The notes beneath the pieces are model-generated. The model had not been told where the DNA came from. It saw nothing but the letters and a program-made list of their open reading frames with translations, and did no database searches. A stretch of 64,000 nucleotides of DNA from contig NZ_JAHPZX010000002.1 of NCBI RefSeq assembly GCF_021325795.1, positions 1,178,001 to 1,242,000 on the forward strand, read 5' to 3'. Of this stretch, positions 36,688 to 45,232 are shown piece after piece (position 1 is the stretch's first letter; each line of letters begins with the position of its first letter). The stretch is from Bordetella sp. LUAb4 (lineage in GTDB: Bacteria; Pseudomonadota; Gammaproteobacteria; Burkholderiales; Burkholderiaceae_B). The position numbers and the translations under genes were made by a program.

Positions 36688-37428
36688 ATGATGAATTCCC
36701 ACTCGTCTTCCCGCTTCTCCCTCCGCAAGCTGCCCACCCTCCTCGCCGGCGCCGGCCTGGGACTGGCCGTGGTACTGCTAGCCCCCCAACTCACCGCCCG
36801 CGCCGCCGAACGAGCAGTCTCCATCGAGGCACCAGCAGTCGATGAACCGGCTTCAAACGCGACTACCGAAACGGCTGTGTTCGCCGGCGGATGCTTCTGG
36901 GGAGTGCAAGGGGTGTTCCAACACGTCAAGGGCGTCACGCGCGCGGTGTCAGGTTACGCAGGGGGCGCAGCCAACACGGCACACTACGAGATCGTCGGCG
37001 AGGGACGCAGTGGGCACGCCGAATCGGTACAGGTGACCTACGATCCCCACCAGATTTCCTACGGCAAGTTGCTGCAGATCTACTTCTCGGTGGCCCACGA
37101 CCCCACCCAACTGAACCGCCAAGGACCAGACTCCGGGACGCAATACCGGTCAACGATCTTCCCCGCCTCCGCCATGCAGCGAAAGGTGGCCGAGGCTTAT
37201 ATCGCTCAGCTGAATCAGTCTGGGGTCTACGGGAAACCTATCGTCACTACGCTCGAGGACGGCAAGACGTTCTACCCGGCGGAGGGGTACCACCAGGACT
37301 TCCTCGCCCATAACCCCAACTATCCGTACATCGTCTACAACGATCTGCCCAAGATCAAGAATCTCCAGGGGATGTTTGGGGATCTGTATCGGGATCAGCC
37401 GGTATTGGTTGCTGCTCAGGCGCAGTGA
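36688..37428 (+). CDS. msrA: peptide-methionine (S)-S-oxide reductase, exported
   Basis: 246 aa; GAGG precedes the ATG pair. The N-terminus has a signal peptide or anchor (LPTLLAGAGLGLAVVLLAPQ) ending near ARA-A. The catalytic motif is GGCFWGVQGVF; further MsrA motifs are GYAGGAANTAHYEIVGEGRS, HAESVQVTYDP, HDPTQLNRQGPDSGTQYRS and YHQDFLAHNP. Working outside the cytoplasm with MsrB it repairs both sulfoxide epimers in secreted proteins. Probably under the divergent two-component system. Confidence 0.93.
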   Translation: MMNSHSSSRFSLRKLPTLLAGAGLGLAVVLLAPQLTARAAERAVSIEAPAVDEPASNATTETAVFAGGCFWGVQGVFQHVKGVTRAVSGYAGGAANTAHYEIVGEGRSGHAESVQVTYDPHQISYGKLLQIYFSVAHDPTQLNRQGPDSGTQYRSTIFPASAMQRKVAEAYIAQLNQSGVYGKPIVTTLEDGKTFYPAEGYHQDFLAHNPNYPYIVYNDLPKIKNLQGMFGDLYRDQPVLVAAQAQ

Positions 37429-37437
37429 TTTGTTTTT

Positions 37438-37469
37438 CAGGATCGGTTCCGTATCGGGAACCGATCCTG
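37438..37469. terminator. hairpin downstream of msrA
   Basis: Perfect 13-bp inverted repeat (CAGGATCGGTTCC, loop GTATCG, complement) ten bases after the msrA stop. There is no T tract on the plus side; a run of Ts precedes it, so a U tract would exist only for minus-strand transcripts. Confidence 0.6.
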
Positions 37470-37529
37470 ATTGGGCGGGGTAGCTTGGGGGATGGTTCCC
37501 GTTCTTGGGCCGGCTGTAGCCAAGGGTCT

Positions 37530-37826
37530 TGGGAGTCTGTACCTGACGCTCTTGGTCTGTACCCGAGGTGCTCCGGGAGTCTGTACCCGAGGTTCTAGCG
37601 TACGTCCCGGCCAGGGGGCAGTCCGCGGGCGGCAGGTCCGCGGTTTGACGCTGCGCGCCAAACTACCCTCGGCCACACCCGTGCGCCCCGCAAGTCCATC
37701 TCTCTCGGCGCTTCCAACAGCCGCCCGCGGACTGCCCCCTGACCGTGACTGAAGTGTCTTGCACTCGGAATACTGCCCTATCTCCTCGATTTTGGAGATC
37801 TTGCACTCGGAACACTGCCCTACCTC
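37530..37826. repeat. modular intergenic repeat element (unclassified)
   Basis: The gap between msrA and the Bug gene is built of repeats: three copies of GTCTGTACC (about 37535-37590, two extended to GTCTGTACCCGAGGT), a perfect 22-bp inverted repeat (arms 37612-37633 and 37720-37741, spacer 86 bp), and a 27-bp direct repeat with two mismatches (37758-37784 and 37800-37826) around a small hairpin. The last copy touches the Bug stop codon. Codon-like frames across it look artificial. It resembles a dispersed intergenic element, but other copies cannot be checked here. Confidence 0.6.
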
Positions 37827-38862
37827 ACTCCATCTGTAATCCTGACTCCCGGATCGCGGCGCCCAGGCGGTCTTTTTCTCGCTGGATGTGAGCGGCGAAT
37901 TGAGCCGGCGTGCCGCCAGCCGGCTCGGCACCGTCGCTGGCCAGGCTTTCGCGGATTTTGGGATCCTGCAATGCCTCGTTCAAGGCGGCGTTGAGTTTCA
38001 TGACGATGCCTTGCGGGGTGCCGGCAGGCGCCAGGATGCCATACCAGGAACTGGTCTCGTAACCCGACAAGCCCTGCGACGCAATGGTGGGAACACCAGG
38101 CAACGTCGCAAGCTCATGCGTGCCAGTCACCCCCAAAGGCACCAGGCTGCCATCCTTGATGTGAGGCAGAATCGCCACCACGCTGCTGAACATCAAGGGA
38201 ACCTGGCCACTAAGCAGGTCAGTCAACGCCGGCGCCAAACCTTTGTACGGGACATGCGTCAGACTTACTTTCGCCTCGGTGGCGAACATCACCGCCGCCA
38301 AATGCGAGGATGAGCCATTGCCATTGGACGCATAGTCCAACTTGCCCGGCTCTTTGCGCGCCAAGGCAATCAGCTCGGGAACGGTGCGAATATGCAGGCT
38401 GGGCTGCGCCACCAGGACCATGGGCGCCTGCGCCAGCAAGGTGATGGGCGCAAAATCCTTGATGGCGTCATACGGCAAGTTCTTCCGTAAGTTCGGATTG
38501 ATGGCATGGCTGCCTACACCCCCCAAGAACAAGGTGTACCCATCCGCCGGCGCCCGCGCCACGGTCTCGGCACCCACGGTGCCCCCCGCCCCCGCCCGGT
38601 TCTCCACGACGATAGGCTGACCCAAAATCTCACCCAGACGCCGGCCAACCGTCCGCGCTACGTTGTCATTGCCCCCACCCGGGGAAAACGGCACGATCAG
38701 GCGGATAGGATGATCCGGAAAACTTCCCGCCGATGGTGCCGCCATGGATTGGGCCGCCGTCGATGACCTCCCTGCCGATTGCGCCATCGCGGACCAGGTC
38801 CATCCGACCAGACTCGCACCACTCGCCAACGCCAAAGCCAGCGCCCACGTCCTTCGCTTCAT
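37825..38862 (-). CDS. Bug/TctC-family tripartite tricarboxylate receptor
   Basis: 345 aa from the ATG at 38862 (AAGGAAG upstream). Signal peptide MKRRTWALALALASGASLVG followed by a Ser/Ala stretch. Typical Bug motifs: PIRLIVPFSPGGGNDNVART, VVENRAGAGGTVGAE, VPYKGLAPALTDLLSGQVPL and GILAPAGTPQGIVMKLNAA. A periplasmic solute receptor, probably for a carboxylate. No TctA/TctB membrane genes are adjacent, so it must work with a distant transporter or act as a sensor. Last gene of an operon with a flavoprotein and an MmgE/PrpD protein. Confidence 0.92.
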   Translation of the reverse strand: MKRRTWALALALASGASLVGWTWSAMAQSAGRSSTAAQSMAAPSAGSFPDHPIRLIVPFSPGGGNDNVARTVGRRLGEILGQPIVVENRAGAGGTVGAETVARAPADGYTLFLGGVGSHAINPNLRKNLPYDAIKDFAPITLLAQAPMVLVAQPSLHIRTVPELIALARKEPGKLDYASNGNGSSSHLAAVMFATEAKVSLTHVPYKGLAPALTDLLSGQVPLMFSSVVAILPHIKDGSLVPLGVTGTHELATLPGVPTIASQGLSGYETSSWYGILAPAGTPQGIVMKLNAALNEALQDPKIRESLASDGAEPAGGTPAQFAAHIQREKDRLGAAIRESGLQME

Positions 38863-38882
38863 GATGTTCTTCCTTGCGCTTA

Positions 38883-40418
38883 TCAAGCACCCAACGCGGC
38901 GCGGGCGGCGCCCGTGCCGGCGATGCGACCGAAGACGGCGCCGGAGACCAGGCCGGTGCCGCTGGGATAGTTGAAATAGAAAAGACCTCCCACCATTTCC
39001 CCCGCGCAGTACAAGCCCGGCATGGGATTCAGGTGGACGTCCAGGACCTGGCCGTCTTCCGGCCGGATGCGTAAACCACCAAACGTGAATGTGATACCGC
39101 AGGTGGTGGCATAGGCGTGGTACGGAGCCGTGTCCAGCTTCTGCGCCCAATTGCTCTTGGGCGGCGAGATCCCGCGCGTGCCCAAGCCATCCTTGATGGT
39201 GGGATCGAACGCCACATCCGGTACGACGGCGTCGTTATAGGCCCGCACGGTCTCCAGGAAGCCGGCAGGATCCACGCCTTCCAATTTTTCCGCCAACTCC
39301 TCCAGGGTGTCGGCAGTGACCTTGGTCATCATCTTGATGCGGTACTCGGACCGCAGCAGATCATTGACCTTGGAGTCGAACACCTGCCAGGCAAATTGGC
39401 CCGGCTGCTTGAGCAGCTCGCCGCCATACTTGGCATAGGTGAAGGAATGGAAGTCATAACCTTCATCCACGAAACGGCGGCCATGAGCGTTGATCAGCAA
39501 ACCAAAGATATAGCTGTGCTTCTGATACTGATCCCCGACGTTGACGTCGCCAAACTCAGGCGCATGCAACTCCCAACCGGTTGCATGGCAACCAGACCAA
39601 TTGCCATAAGGCGCCGCGCCGATATCCAGGGCCATGCGCAAACCATCGCCCTGGTTGTAGCGGCTGCCGCGCACCTTGGCCAGCTCCCAGCCCGGCCCCA
39701 GATAGCGCGTACGCATTTCAGGATTGGCCTCGAATCCGCCGCAAGCCAACACCACCGCCCCCGCGCGAAAATCGACCGGTTCGCCCTGCCGCACGGCGTG
39801 CACGCCGCAAACGTGCTCACGCTCGTCCAACAACAAGTGCTTGGCACGGGTGCTGTAATGCACGTCGATGCCAGCCTGCTGCGCGGCTTTGTCGAGAAAC
39901 TGCACCAGGCCCGCGCCGCCCCCCGACACTTCGATGGGCAAACGACCGAAAAACTTGCGGCGGCCATCCACCAGCCGCGACTGACGGCCATAGTTCGGCA
40001 CGAAACGCGTGCCCTTGGAACGCAACCACACCATGGTCTCCAGGCTTTGCGTCACCAGGATCTCCGACAGCTCGGGATCGGTGCGGTAGCTGGTCAGGCG
40101 AAACAGGTCGTCGAAGAATTCATCAGTGGTGTTGGTGAAGAAATCACTGGTGGCGATCTCCTCCTCGGTCAGGTCGGTCACACGCTTGAGATCCTCCACC
40201 GACTCATACGCGAAACGCATCACGCCACCGGCGAAACGGCTGTTGCCGCCTGACTCGTCCTGCGAGGCCGCCTCGAGAATGGCGACTCGCGCCCCTTGAT
40301 CACGCGCGGCCAGGGCGGCGCACAAGGCGGCGTTGCCTTTGCCCACCACGATCACGTCATAGTCTTGCTGGGTGTTGTGTGCGGTGTTGTGTTCGATGTT
40401 CTGTCTGGTGTTCTGCAC
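38883..40418 (-). CDS. FAD-dependent dehydrogenase (tricarballylate dehydrogenase/fumarate reductase family)
   Basis: About 511 aa starting at a GTG (40418), with GGAGGAG 5-11 nt upstream and one base after the MmgE stop; the frame could open at a TTG at 40448. FAD motif DVIVVGKGNAALCAALAARDQGA, SGGNSRFAGGVMRFAYE, and C-terminal PGLYCAGEMVGGLFYFNYPSGTG and SGAVFGRIAGT. The pattern fits TcuA-like dehydrogenases acting on di- or tricarboxylates. A 12-bp repeat (four units, 40368-40415) encodes a QNTRQNIEHNTAHNTQ leader. Cotranscribed with the Bug receptor. Confidence 0.87.
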   Translation of the reverse strand: MQNTRQNIEHNTAHNTQQDYDVIVVGKGNAALCAALAARDQGARVAILEAASQDESGGNSRFAGGVMRFAYESVEDLKRVTDLTEEEIATSDFFTNTTDEFFDDLFRLTSYRTDPELSEILVTQSLETMVWLRSKGTRFVPNYGRQSRLVDGRRKFFGRLPIEVSGGGAGLVQFLDKAAQQAGIDVHYSTRAKHLLLDEREHVCGVHAVRQGEPVDFRAGAVVLACGGFEANPEMRTRYLGPGWELAKVRGSRYNQGDGLRMALDIGAAPYGNWSGCHATGWELHAPEFGDVNVGDQYQKHSYIFGLLINAHGRRFVDEGYDFHSFTYAKYGGELLKQPGQFAWQVFDSKVNDLLRSEYRIKMMTKVTADTLEELAEKLEGVDPAGFLETVRAYNDAVVPDVAFDPTIKDGLGTRGISPPKSNWAQKLDTAPYHAYATTCGITFTFGGLRIRPEDGQVLDVHLNPMPGLYCAGEMVGGLFYFNYPSGTGLVSGAVFGRIAGTGAARAALGA

Positions 40419-40419
40419 T

Positions 40420-42057
40420 TCAGTCTCCTCCACGAACGGCTTCTTCAATACGCCGGGTCAGCGCGGCGATGCGCGGCAGTGCATCGATGGCGGCAAGGTC
40501 ATCGGCGATGGCGCCCAAGGCGTCCTCGCGCAACACCATGCCGGCACACTGCATAAATTTGTGCCGGAGCAGATCCGCCGGCAAGGGATGAGCGGACGTG
40601 CGCCCCAAAGGCTGCTCGACGCCGGCACGCAGCACACGGCCATCGCGCAAGGTCAGCGCAACGTGTCCGGCGAAATGGTTGGCGCACTCGCGATCGGCAC
40701 CATCCTGGTCGACCGGACGGCGCGCCGAGTCGCTGGCAAAGTCGCGCGCAATGCCGCTGACCGCGCCTGTCCAAGACCCATGGCCAGTACCAGCGATGGA
40801 CCTATCGTCAGCGCCGGCGGTGGATCCACTGGTAGCGCCAGCGATAAATCCATTGCCAAATGCGCGCCGGCCGTCCGCGCCGCGGAAGCCGAACCGCTCC
40901 GCATCCGTACCCGCTTCGTCGTAGGCAACCGCGCGTACGCGAGCAAGGACTGCCGCGACACGCGGATCACGCCAGGCGGGATCCTCGAAATCCTTGGGCG
41001 CGACTTGGCCGTCGACCAGCGCGCGGGCCAGGACATATTGCAGGCTGAACTTGGCATCCAGCGCGCTGCGCGGTAGCGGCCGATTGGTATGGTTCAAGCG
41101 GCGACTGTGTATGGCGACGTCGATGATCTCGACATCCTCGGCCGCTGGGCGATACTCGCGCACCAAGGCCAGCATCGCGTCGATGGCGGGATGCGTGCTC
41201 CCGCAGCAGGCATACTGCTTGACGGCAACGCCCGGCTCGACGAGATCGTAAGGTGCGCCCCAGGCCGCCATGGCCTTGGCGATGTCATAGGTGCCAGGAC
41301 CATTGAAGACGTCCAGAAACCCCTGCTTGTGCTCAAAGACAGCCGCGGCGTTGGCGGTGTAGCCAAGCCCCGCCAGGCGCGCGGCGTAAAGGCCATTGCG
41401 CGCGCAATGGCCCACATGCAGGGGTTTGGTCATGGTGCCGAAGTTGGCCTTGATGCCCGATGCGAACGATGCCGCCAGCGCCAGCGCGGTCGCGGTGGCG
41501 GCGCCATCCAAACCCATCAGGCGAGCACAGGCAGCCGCCGCGCCGAAGACGCCCAGCGTGGCTGTCGGATGCCAACCCTTGCGGTAATGATGCAGGTTGA
41601 CGGCCATGCCCAGCTTGGTCTCGGTTTCGAAACCGGCGGCATACGCCGTGATGAAATCGCGTCCCGAACTGCCCAATTGCTCAGCCAGGGGGAGCAAGGC
41701 AGATACCAAAGGCGCCGAGGGATGCCCCCCCATGGTGTTGCTGCTGTCGTCGAAGTCCAGCGCATGCGCGGCAGCGCCGTTGACGAGGGCGGCATCCAGC
41801 ACGCCCAGACGCTGTCTGGTACCCAGGCGTAAAGCGGGACCGGGCGCGCCATCCAGGGCCTGGCAAGCCAACGCTGCCGCGGCCTCGCCACTGCCCCCCA
41901 GTGTCACACCCACGGTGTCGAGAATGCCCACGCGCGCCCAATACAAGGCCTGCGCCGGCAGCGCTTCGTAGCGGAGCGCCGCCACGCGCGCGCCCAACCA
42001 TTGCGCCCAGCCTGGCGCAGCGTCCGGCGGGACGTCGGGCCCGGTGTCTGTCTCCAT
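40420..42057 (-). CDS. MmgE/PrpD-family protein (copy 1)
   Basis: About 545 aa; of two ATGs (42063, 42057) the second has AGGAG at the best spacing. Fold typical of 2-methylcitrate dehydratase, iminodisuccinate epimerase and cis-aconitate decarboxylase relatives: VGILDTVGVTLGGSGEAAAA, NGAAAHALDFDDSSNTMGGH, HPTATLGVFGAAAACARLMG, KQYACCGSTHPAIDAMLAL. An insertion at about 400-455 of Gly/Ala/Ser/Asp repeats (IAGATSGSTAGADDRSIAGT) is absent from the other two copies. Divergent from copies 2 and 3. Probably a hydratase, isomerase or decarboxylase of a tricarboxylate; exact reaction unknown. Confidence 0.85.
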   Translation of the reverse strand: METDTGPDVPPDAAPGWAQWLGARVAALRYEALPAQALYWARVGILDTVGVTLGGSGEAAAALACQALDGAPGPALRLGTRQRLGVLDAALVNGAAAHALDFDDSSNTMGGHPSAPLVSALLPLAEQLGSSGRDFITAYAAGFETETKLGMAVNLHHYRKGWHPTATLGVFGAAAACARLMGLDGAATATALALAASFASGIKANFGTMTKPLHVGHCARNGLYAARLAGLGYTANAAAVFEHKQGFLDVFNGPGTYDIAKAMAAWGAPYDLVEPGVAVKQYACCGSTHPAIDAMLALVREYRPAAEDVEIIDVAIHSRRLNHTNRPLPRSALDAKFSLQYVLARALVDGQVAPKDFEDPAWRDPRVAAVLARVRAVAYDEAGTDAERFGFRGADGRRAFGNGFIAGATSGSTAGADDRSIAGTGHGSWTGAVSGIARDFASDSARRPVDQDGADRECANHFAGHVALTLRDGRVLRAGVEQPLGRTSAHPLPADLLRHKFMQCAGMVLREDALGAIADDLAAIDALPRIAALTRRIEEAVRGGD

Positions 42058-42115
42058 CTCCATCGCTCCTGTCCATGGTCCTGAGGCGGAATCGTCGCAG
42101 GGCTGTAGGGGGCAT

Positions 42116-42180
42116 GCTCTAGGGGCACGCTCTAGGGGCACGCTCTAGGGGCACGCGCCAGGGGCACGCGCCAGGGGCAT
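42116..42180. repeat. five 13-bp tandem repeats
   Basis: Five head-to-tail units (GCTCTAGGGGCAC three times, then two GCGCCAGGGGCAY variants) in the 301-bp gap between divergent MmgE/PrpD genes. The unit is not a multiple of three and the array is non-coding. It lies upstream of copy 1, where copy number could affect expression. Confidence 0.85.
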
Positions 42181-42238
42181 GCCGTGGTTTGCGCTATGGG
42201 CTCGTGGTCGAGCCGGCTTTCCAGGCAGCTTTCACAGC

Positions 42239-42303
42239 CACTTTGATCCCATTTTCGATCCCACTTTCGATCCTACTTTCAAAATAGAGTACCACGGTAT
42301 ACT
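42239..42303 (+). promoter_or_regulatory. candidate promoter with short repeats upstream of MmgE/PrpD copy 2
   Basis: Three to four imperfect 12-bp repeats (ACTTTCGATCCC type, 42239-42280) lead into AAAATAGAG, a small palindrome TACC-AC-GGTA, and TATACT at 42298-42303, a good -10 box about 55 bp before the start codon. No clear -35. The palindrome could be a GntR half-site pair; this is inference. Confidence 0.4.
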
Positions 42304-42358
42304 ATTTTTCAGACAGCTCGAATCTTCCCCTTTTCACCCTACAAAACAGGCATCCTCC

Positions 42359-43762
42359 ATGTCGACGACCGCCCTTTCGGACAATCGCTATACCCGCGGC
42401 ATCGCCCGCTTCGTCTCTGAATTGCAGTACGAGGCGATCCCGCCGGAAGTGCTGACCCGCATCAAGCTGTTGATGCTGGACTCGATCGGTTGCGCGATCT
42501 ATGGCGCCGACCTGGAATGGACGCGCATTCTGCAGAAGACGCTGACAGGGCTGGACACGACGCAGGCCTGCGCGGTCTGGGGGACGCCCTACAAGCTGTC
42601 GGCGCCGCATGCCGCGCTGGTCAACGGCACGCAGGTACAAGGCTTCGAATTGGATGACGTGCATCGCCAGGGCGTGCTGCACGTCGGCGCGGTGGTGCTG
42701 CCGGCACTGGCCTCGATCGCGGAAACGCGCCGCGGCATGAGTGGCCGCGACTTTCTTACCGCTGCCGTGGCGGGTTACGAAATCGGACCCCGCGTGGGCA
42801 TCTGCATGGGACCCGAGCACATCGCGCAAGGCTGGCATTCGGGCGCCACGCTGGGGGTGTTCTCGGCCGCGGCCGGCGCGGCGCGTGGCCTGGGCTTGGA
42901 CGTCGACCGCACGGTCCATGCGCTAGGCATTGCCGGCACGCAGTCGGCTGGCCTGATGGCAGCGCAGTACGGCGCCATGGTCAAGCGTATGCACGCGGGC
43001 CGCGCTTCGCAGAGCGGTCTGTATGGCGCCCTGTTCGCCGAACAGGGTTTCACCGGAATTCTCAACGTGCTGGAAAGCGAATACGGCGGTTTCTGCACCA
43101 CCTTCTCCCGCTCCCAAGACCGCTTTCAGCTGGACGCGCTCACCGCCGACCTCGGCCAGGTGTGGCAGACGATGGGCGTGGCGCTCAAGTTCTACTCCTG
43201 CGTCGGCAGCAATCACAGCACGCTGGACGCGATACGCGCCATGCAGGCGGACCACGCCTTCGGGGCCGAAGACGTCGAGAAGATACTCGTGCACGGTTCG
43301 CAGGTCACCATGGACCACGTCGGCTGGAAGTACGAACCGCAGGGGCTGACGTCGGCGCAGCTCAACCTGCCCTATTGCGTGGCCACCTGGCTGCTCGATG
43401 GCGATTGCTTCGTCGACCAGTTCACCGAGGACAAGGTGGCCGATCCCGACCGCATGCGCATCGCCGAAAAAGTGCATGTGGCGCACGACCCGGAAATCAC
43501 CGCCAAGGGTTCCAAATTCCGCCACAAGGTGCGCGTGGAGGTCACGCTGCGTGACGGCACGCACATGGAACGTACCGTGGAAGCGGGCCGCGGCAACGAG
43601 AAGAACTTCGCCAGCGAAAGCGACATCGTCGAGAAATTCGAGAAACTGGCCACCCATGTGCTGCCGCGCGCTCATGTCGAGGAAATCCGCGACTGCGTGC
43701 TGGGCCTGGACAAGCTGGCGGACGGCGGCGCCCTGCCGCGCCTGCTGGCGGCGCGGGGTTGA
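42359..43762 (+). CDS. MmgE/PrpD-family protein (copy 2)
   Basis: 467 aa from the ATG at 42359; the in-frame leader from 42179 is repeat-derived and not preferred. Family motifs: LLMLDSIGCAIYGADLEWTR, NGTQVQGFELDDVHRQGVLH, WHSGATLGVFSAAAGAARGL, MVKRMHAGRASQSGLYGALF, and KFYSCVGSNHSTLDAIRAM. Length is normal. First of two tandem plus-strand copies whose stop overlaps a TTG of copy 3. The presence of three diverged paralogues around one flavoprotein suggests successive steps or subunits on one substrate. Confidence 0.87.
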   Translation: MSTTALSDNRYTRGIARFVSELQYEAIPPEVLTRIKLLMLDSIGCAIYGADLEWTRILQKTLTGLDTTQACAVWGTPYKLSAPHAALVNGTQVQGFELDDVHRQGVLHVGAVVLPALASIAETRRGMSGRDFLTAAVAGYEIGPRVGICMGPEHIAQGWHSGATLGVFSAAAGAARGLGLDVDRTVHALGIAGTQSAGLMAAQYGAMVKRMHAGRASQSGLYGALFAEQGFTGILNVLESEYGGFCTTFSRSQDRFQLDALTADLGQVWQTMGVALKFYSCVGSNHSTLDAIRAMQADHAFGAEDVEKILVHGSQVTMDHVGWKYEPQGLTSAQLNLPYCVATWLLDGDCFVDQFTEDKVADPDRMRIAEKVHVAHDPEITAKGSKFRHKVRVEVTLRDGTHMERTVEAGRGNEKNFASESDIVEKFEKLATHVLPRAHVEEIRDCVLGLDKLADGGALPRLLAARG

Positions 43763-43767
43763 GGGAC

Positions 43768-45210
43768 GTGGCCGCGGACAACGGAGCCAGCGCCAGCCGT
43801 CAATTGGCCGGGTTCGCGGCACGCCTGCGCTACGAGGAAATTCCGGTGGCGGTGCTAGAACGCGCGCGCGCCTGCATCATTGATACCCTGGCGTGCTGCG
43901 TGCACGGCGCCAGCCTGCCATGGAGCGCCGCCACCGCGGCCTATGCCCGGCGGTATGGCGGCAATGGGCCTTGTACGCTATTTGGTGTGCCAGCGGCATG
44001 CAGTATCCGGTCCGGCGATCCTGCGCCTGCAACGCCAGGTTCTGGCGTAGGTTCTGGCGCGCCGGCTCATGCCGGCGGCGCGGCCCGCGTCGGTGCGCCG
44101 GCCGCGGCGCTGGCCAACGGCGCGGCGGCGCATGCTTTTGAACAGGACAGCCTGCGCTTTCCGGGTGCCGGCGTGCATCCGGGCGCCACGCTCGTGCCAG
44201 CCTTGGTGGCCGCCTGCCAGGAAACCGGTGCCAACGGCCGCCAGGCCTTGACCGCCTTCGTGGCCGCGTGCGAAGTGCTCTTTCGCATCGGCGCGGCCAC
44301 GCACCATAGCAGCGAAAAACTGGGCTTCCATGCACCCGGCCTGACGGGTCCTTATGGCGCGGCCATCGCGGCAGGCCTGATCCACGGCCTGGATGCCGAC
44401 TGTCTGACGCAGGCGCTGGGCATCGCCGGCTCGCTGTCCGCCGGCCTGCTGGCCTTCACCAAGGCGGGCAACGGCGCCATGGTGAAACGCCTGCACCTGG
44501 GACGGGCGTCAGAGGCCGGCGTCGTCGCGGCCGCCCTGGCGGGCGAAGGCTATGAAGGTCCGGACACGATACTCGAAGGCCGCTACGGTTTTCTGGAGAC
44601 GTATTGCAGCGACGGCGAACCCGGTTTGCTGACGCGCGATCTGGGCGACGCATGGGAAACGCTGAAAATCTGCTTCAAGCGTTATCCCTGCCACGTCACC
44701 GCCCAGGCCCCCATCCAGGCGCTCCGCGGGCTGATGGCGCAACACGGTTTCGGTGGTGCCGACATCGACGCCGTTGCCTTGGGATGCAGCGAGAAGATCG
44801 TCAGCCACCATGACATCCGCGCGCCGGCCGACATCATGGCGGCGCAGTACAGCGTGCCTTTCTGCGTGGCATTGGCGCAGTTCCGCGACCCGGAAGATCC
44901 GGCTGCGTTCGATGCGGATGCACTGCGGGACACGGCTATCCGGCAGGCCTGCGAACGCATCACGCTGACAGCGCAAACGGGCTTGCCCTCCGCCTGGAGC
45001 GCCAACCTGACGCTGCGGCTGCGAGATGGGCGGACGCTGACAACGTTGGCCGATGGTTTTCTGGGATTGCCATCCCAGCCCTTGTCAGCCGAAGACCAGC
45101 GCCGCCGCTTCCTGCTGCGGACCAGCGGCAGCATCGATGCCGGCACGGCTGGCGGCTGGTACGAGCGGCTGCAAGACCTGGAGAATCAGGCTGCTTTTCC
45201 GGTGATATAA
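43768..45210 (+). CDS. MmgE/PrpD-family protein (copy 3)
   Basis: About 480 aa; the start is uncertain between a TTG at 43759 (overlapping the copy 2 stop) and a GTG at 43768, preferred because GGGG and GAGGG lie just upstream. Motifs: ACIIDTLACCVHGASLPWSA, NGAAAHAFEQDSLRFPGAGV, HPGATLVPALVAACQETGAN, MVKRLHLGRASEAGVVAAAL, KRYPCHVTAQAPIQALRGLM. A Gly/Ala/Pro insertion (about 82-108, PGSGVGSGAPAHAGGAA) is unusual. Coupled to copy 2; followed by a convergent GntR regulator. Confidence 0.86.
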   Translation: MAADNGASASRQLAGFAARLRYEEIPVAVLERARACIIDTLACCVHGASLPWSAATAAYARRYGGNGPCTLFGVPAACSIRSGDPAPATPGSGVGSGAPAHAGGAARVGAPAAALANGAAAHAFEQDSLRFPGAGVHPGATLVPALVAACQETGANGRQALTAFVAACEVLFRIGAATHHSSEKLGFHAPGLTGPYGAAIAAGLIHGLDADCLTQALGIAGSLSAGLLAFTKAGNGAMVKRLHLGRASEAGVVAAALAGEGYEGPDTILEGRYGFLETYCSDGEPGLLTRDLGDAWETLKICFKRYPCHVTAQAPIQALRGLMAQHGFGGADIDAVALGCSEKIVSHHDIRAPADIMAAQYSVPFCVALAQFRDPEDPAAFDADALRDTAIRQACERITLTAQTGLPSAWSANLTLRLRDGRTLTTLADGFLGLPSQPLSAEDQRRRFLLRTSGSIDAGTAGGWYERLQDLENQAAFPVI

Positions 45211-45232
45211 AGCCTTTACGCCGCTTGGCACA

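Noticed and set aside
37437-37931. 164-codon minus-strand open frame across the repeat element
   Set aside because: Made of translated repeats (two QCSECK/QYSECK-like copies) and overlaps the Bug receptor end; better explained as the non-coding repeat.
42116-42180. CRISPR-like array
   Set aside because: Units are 13 bp, contiguous, without spacers; no cas genes in the window.
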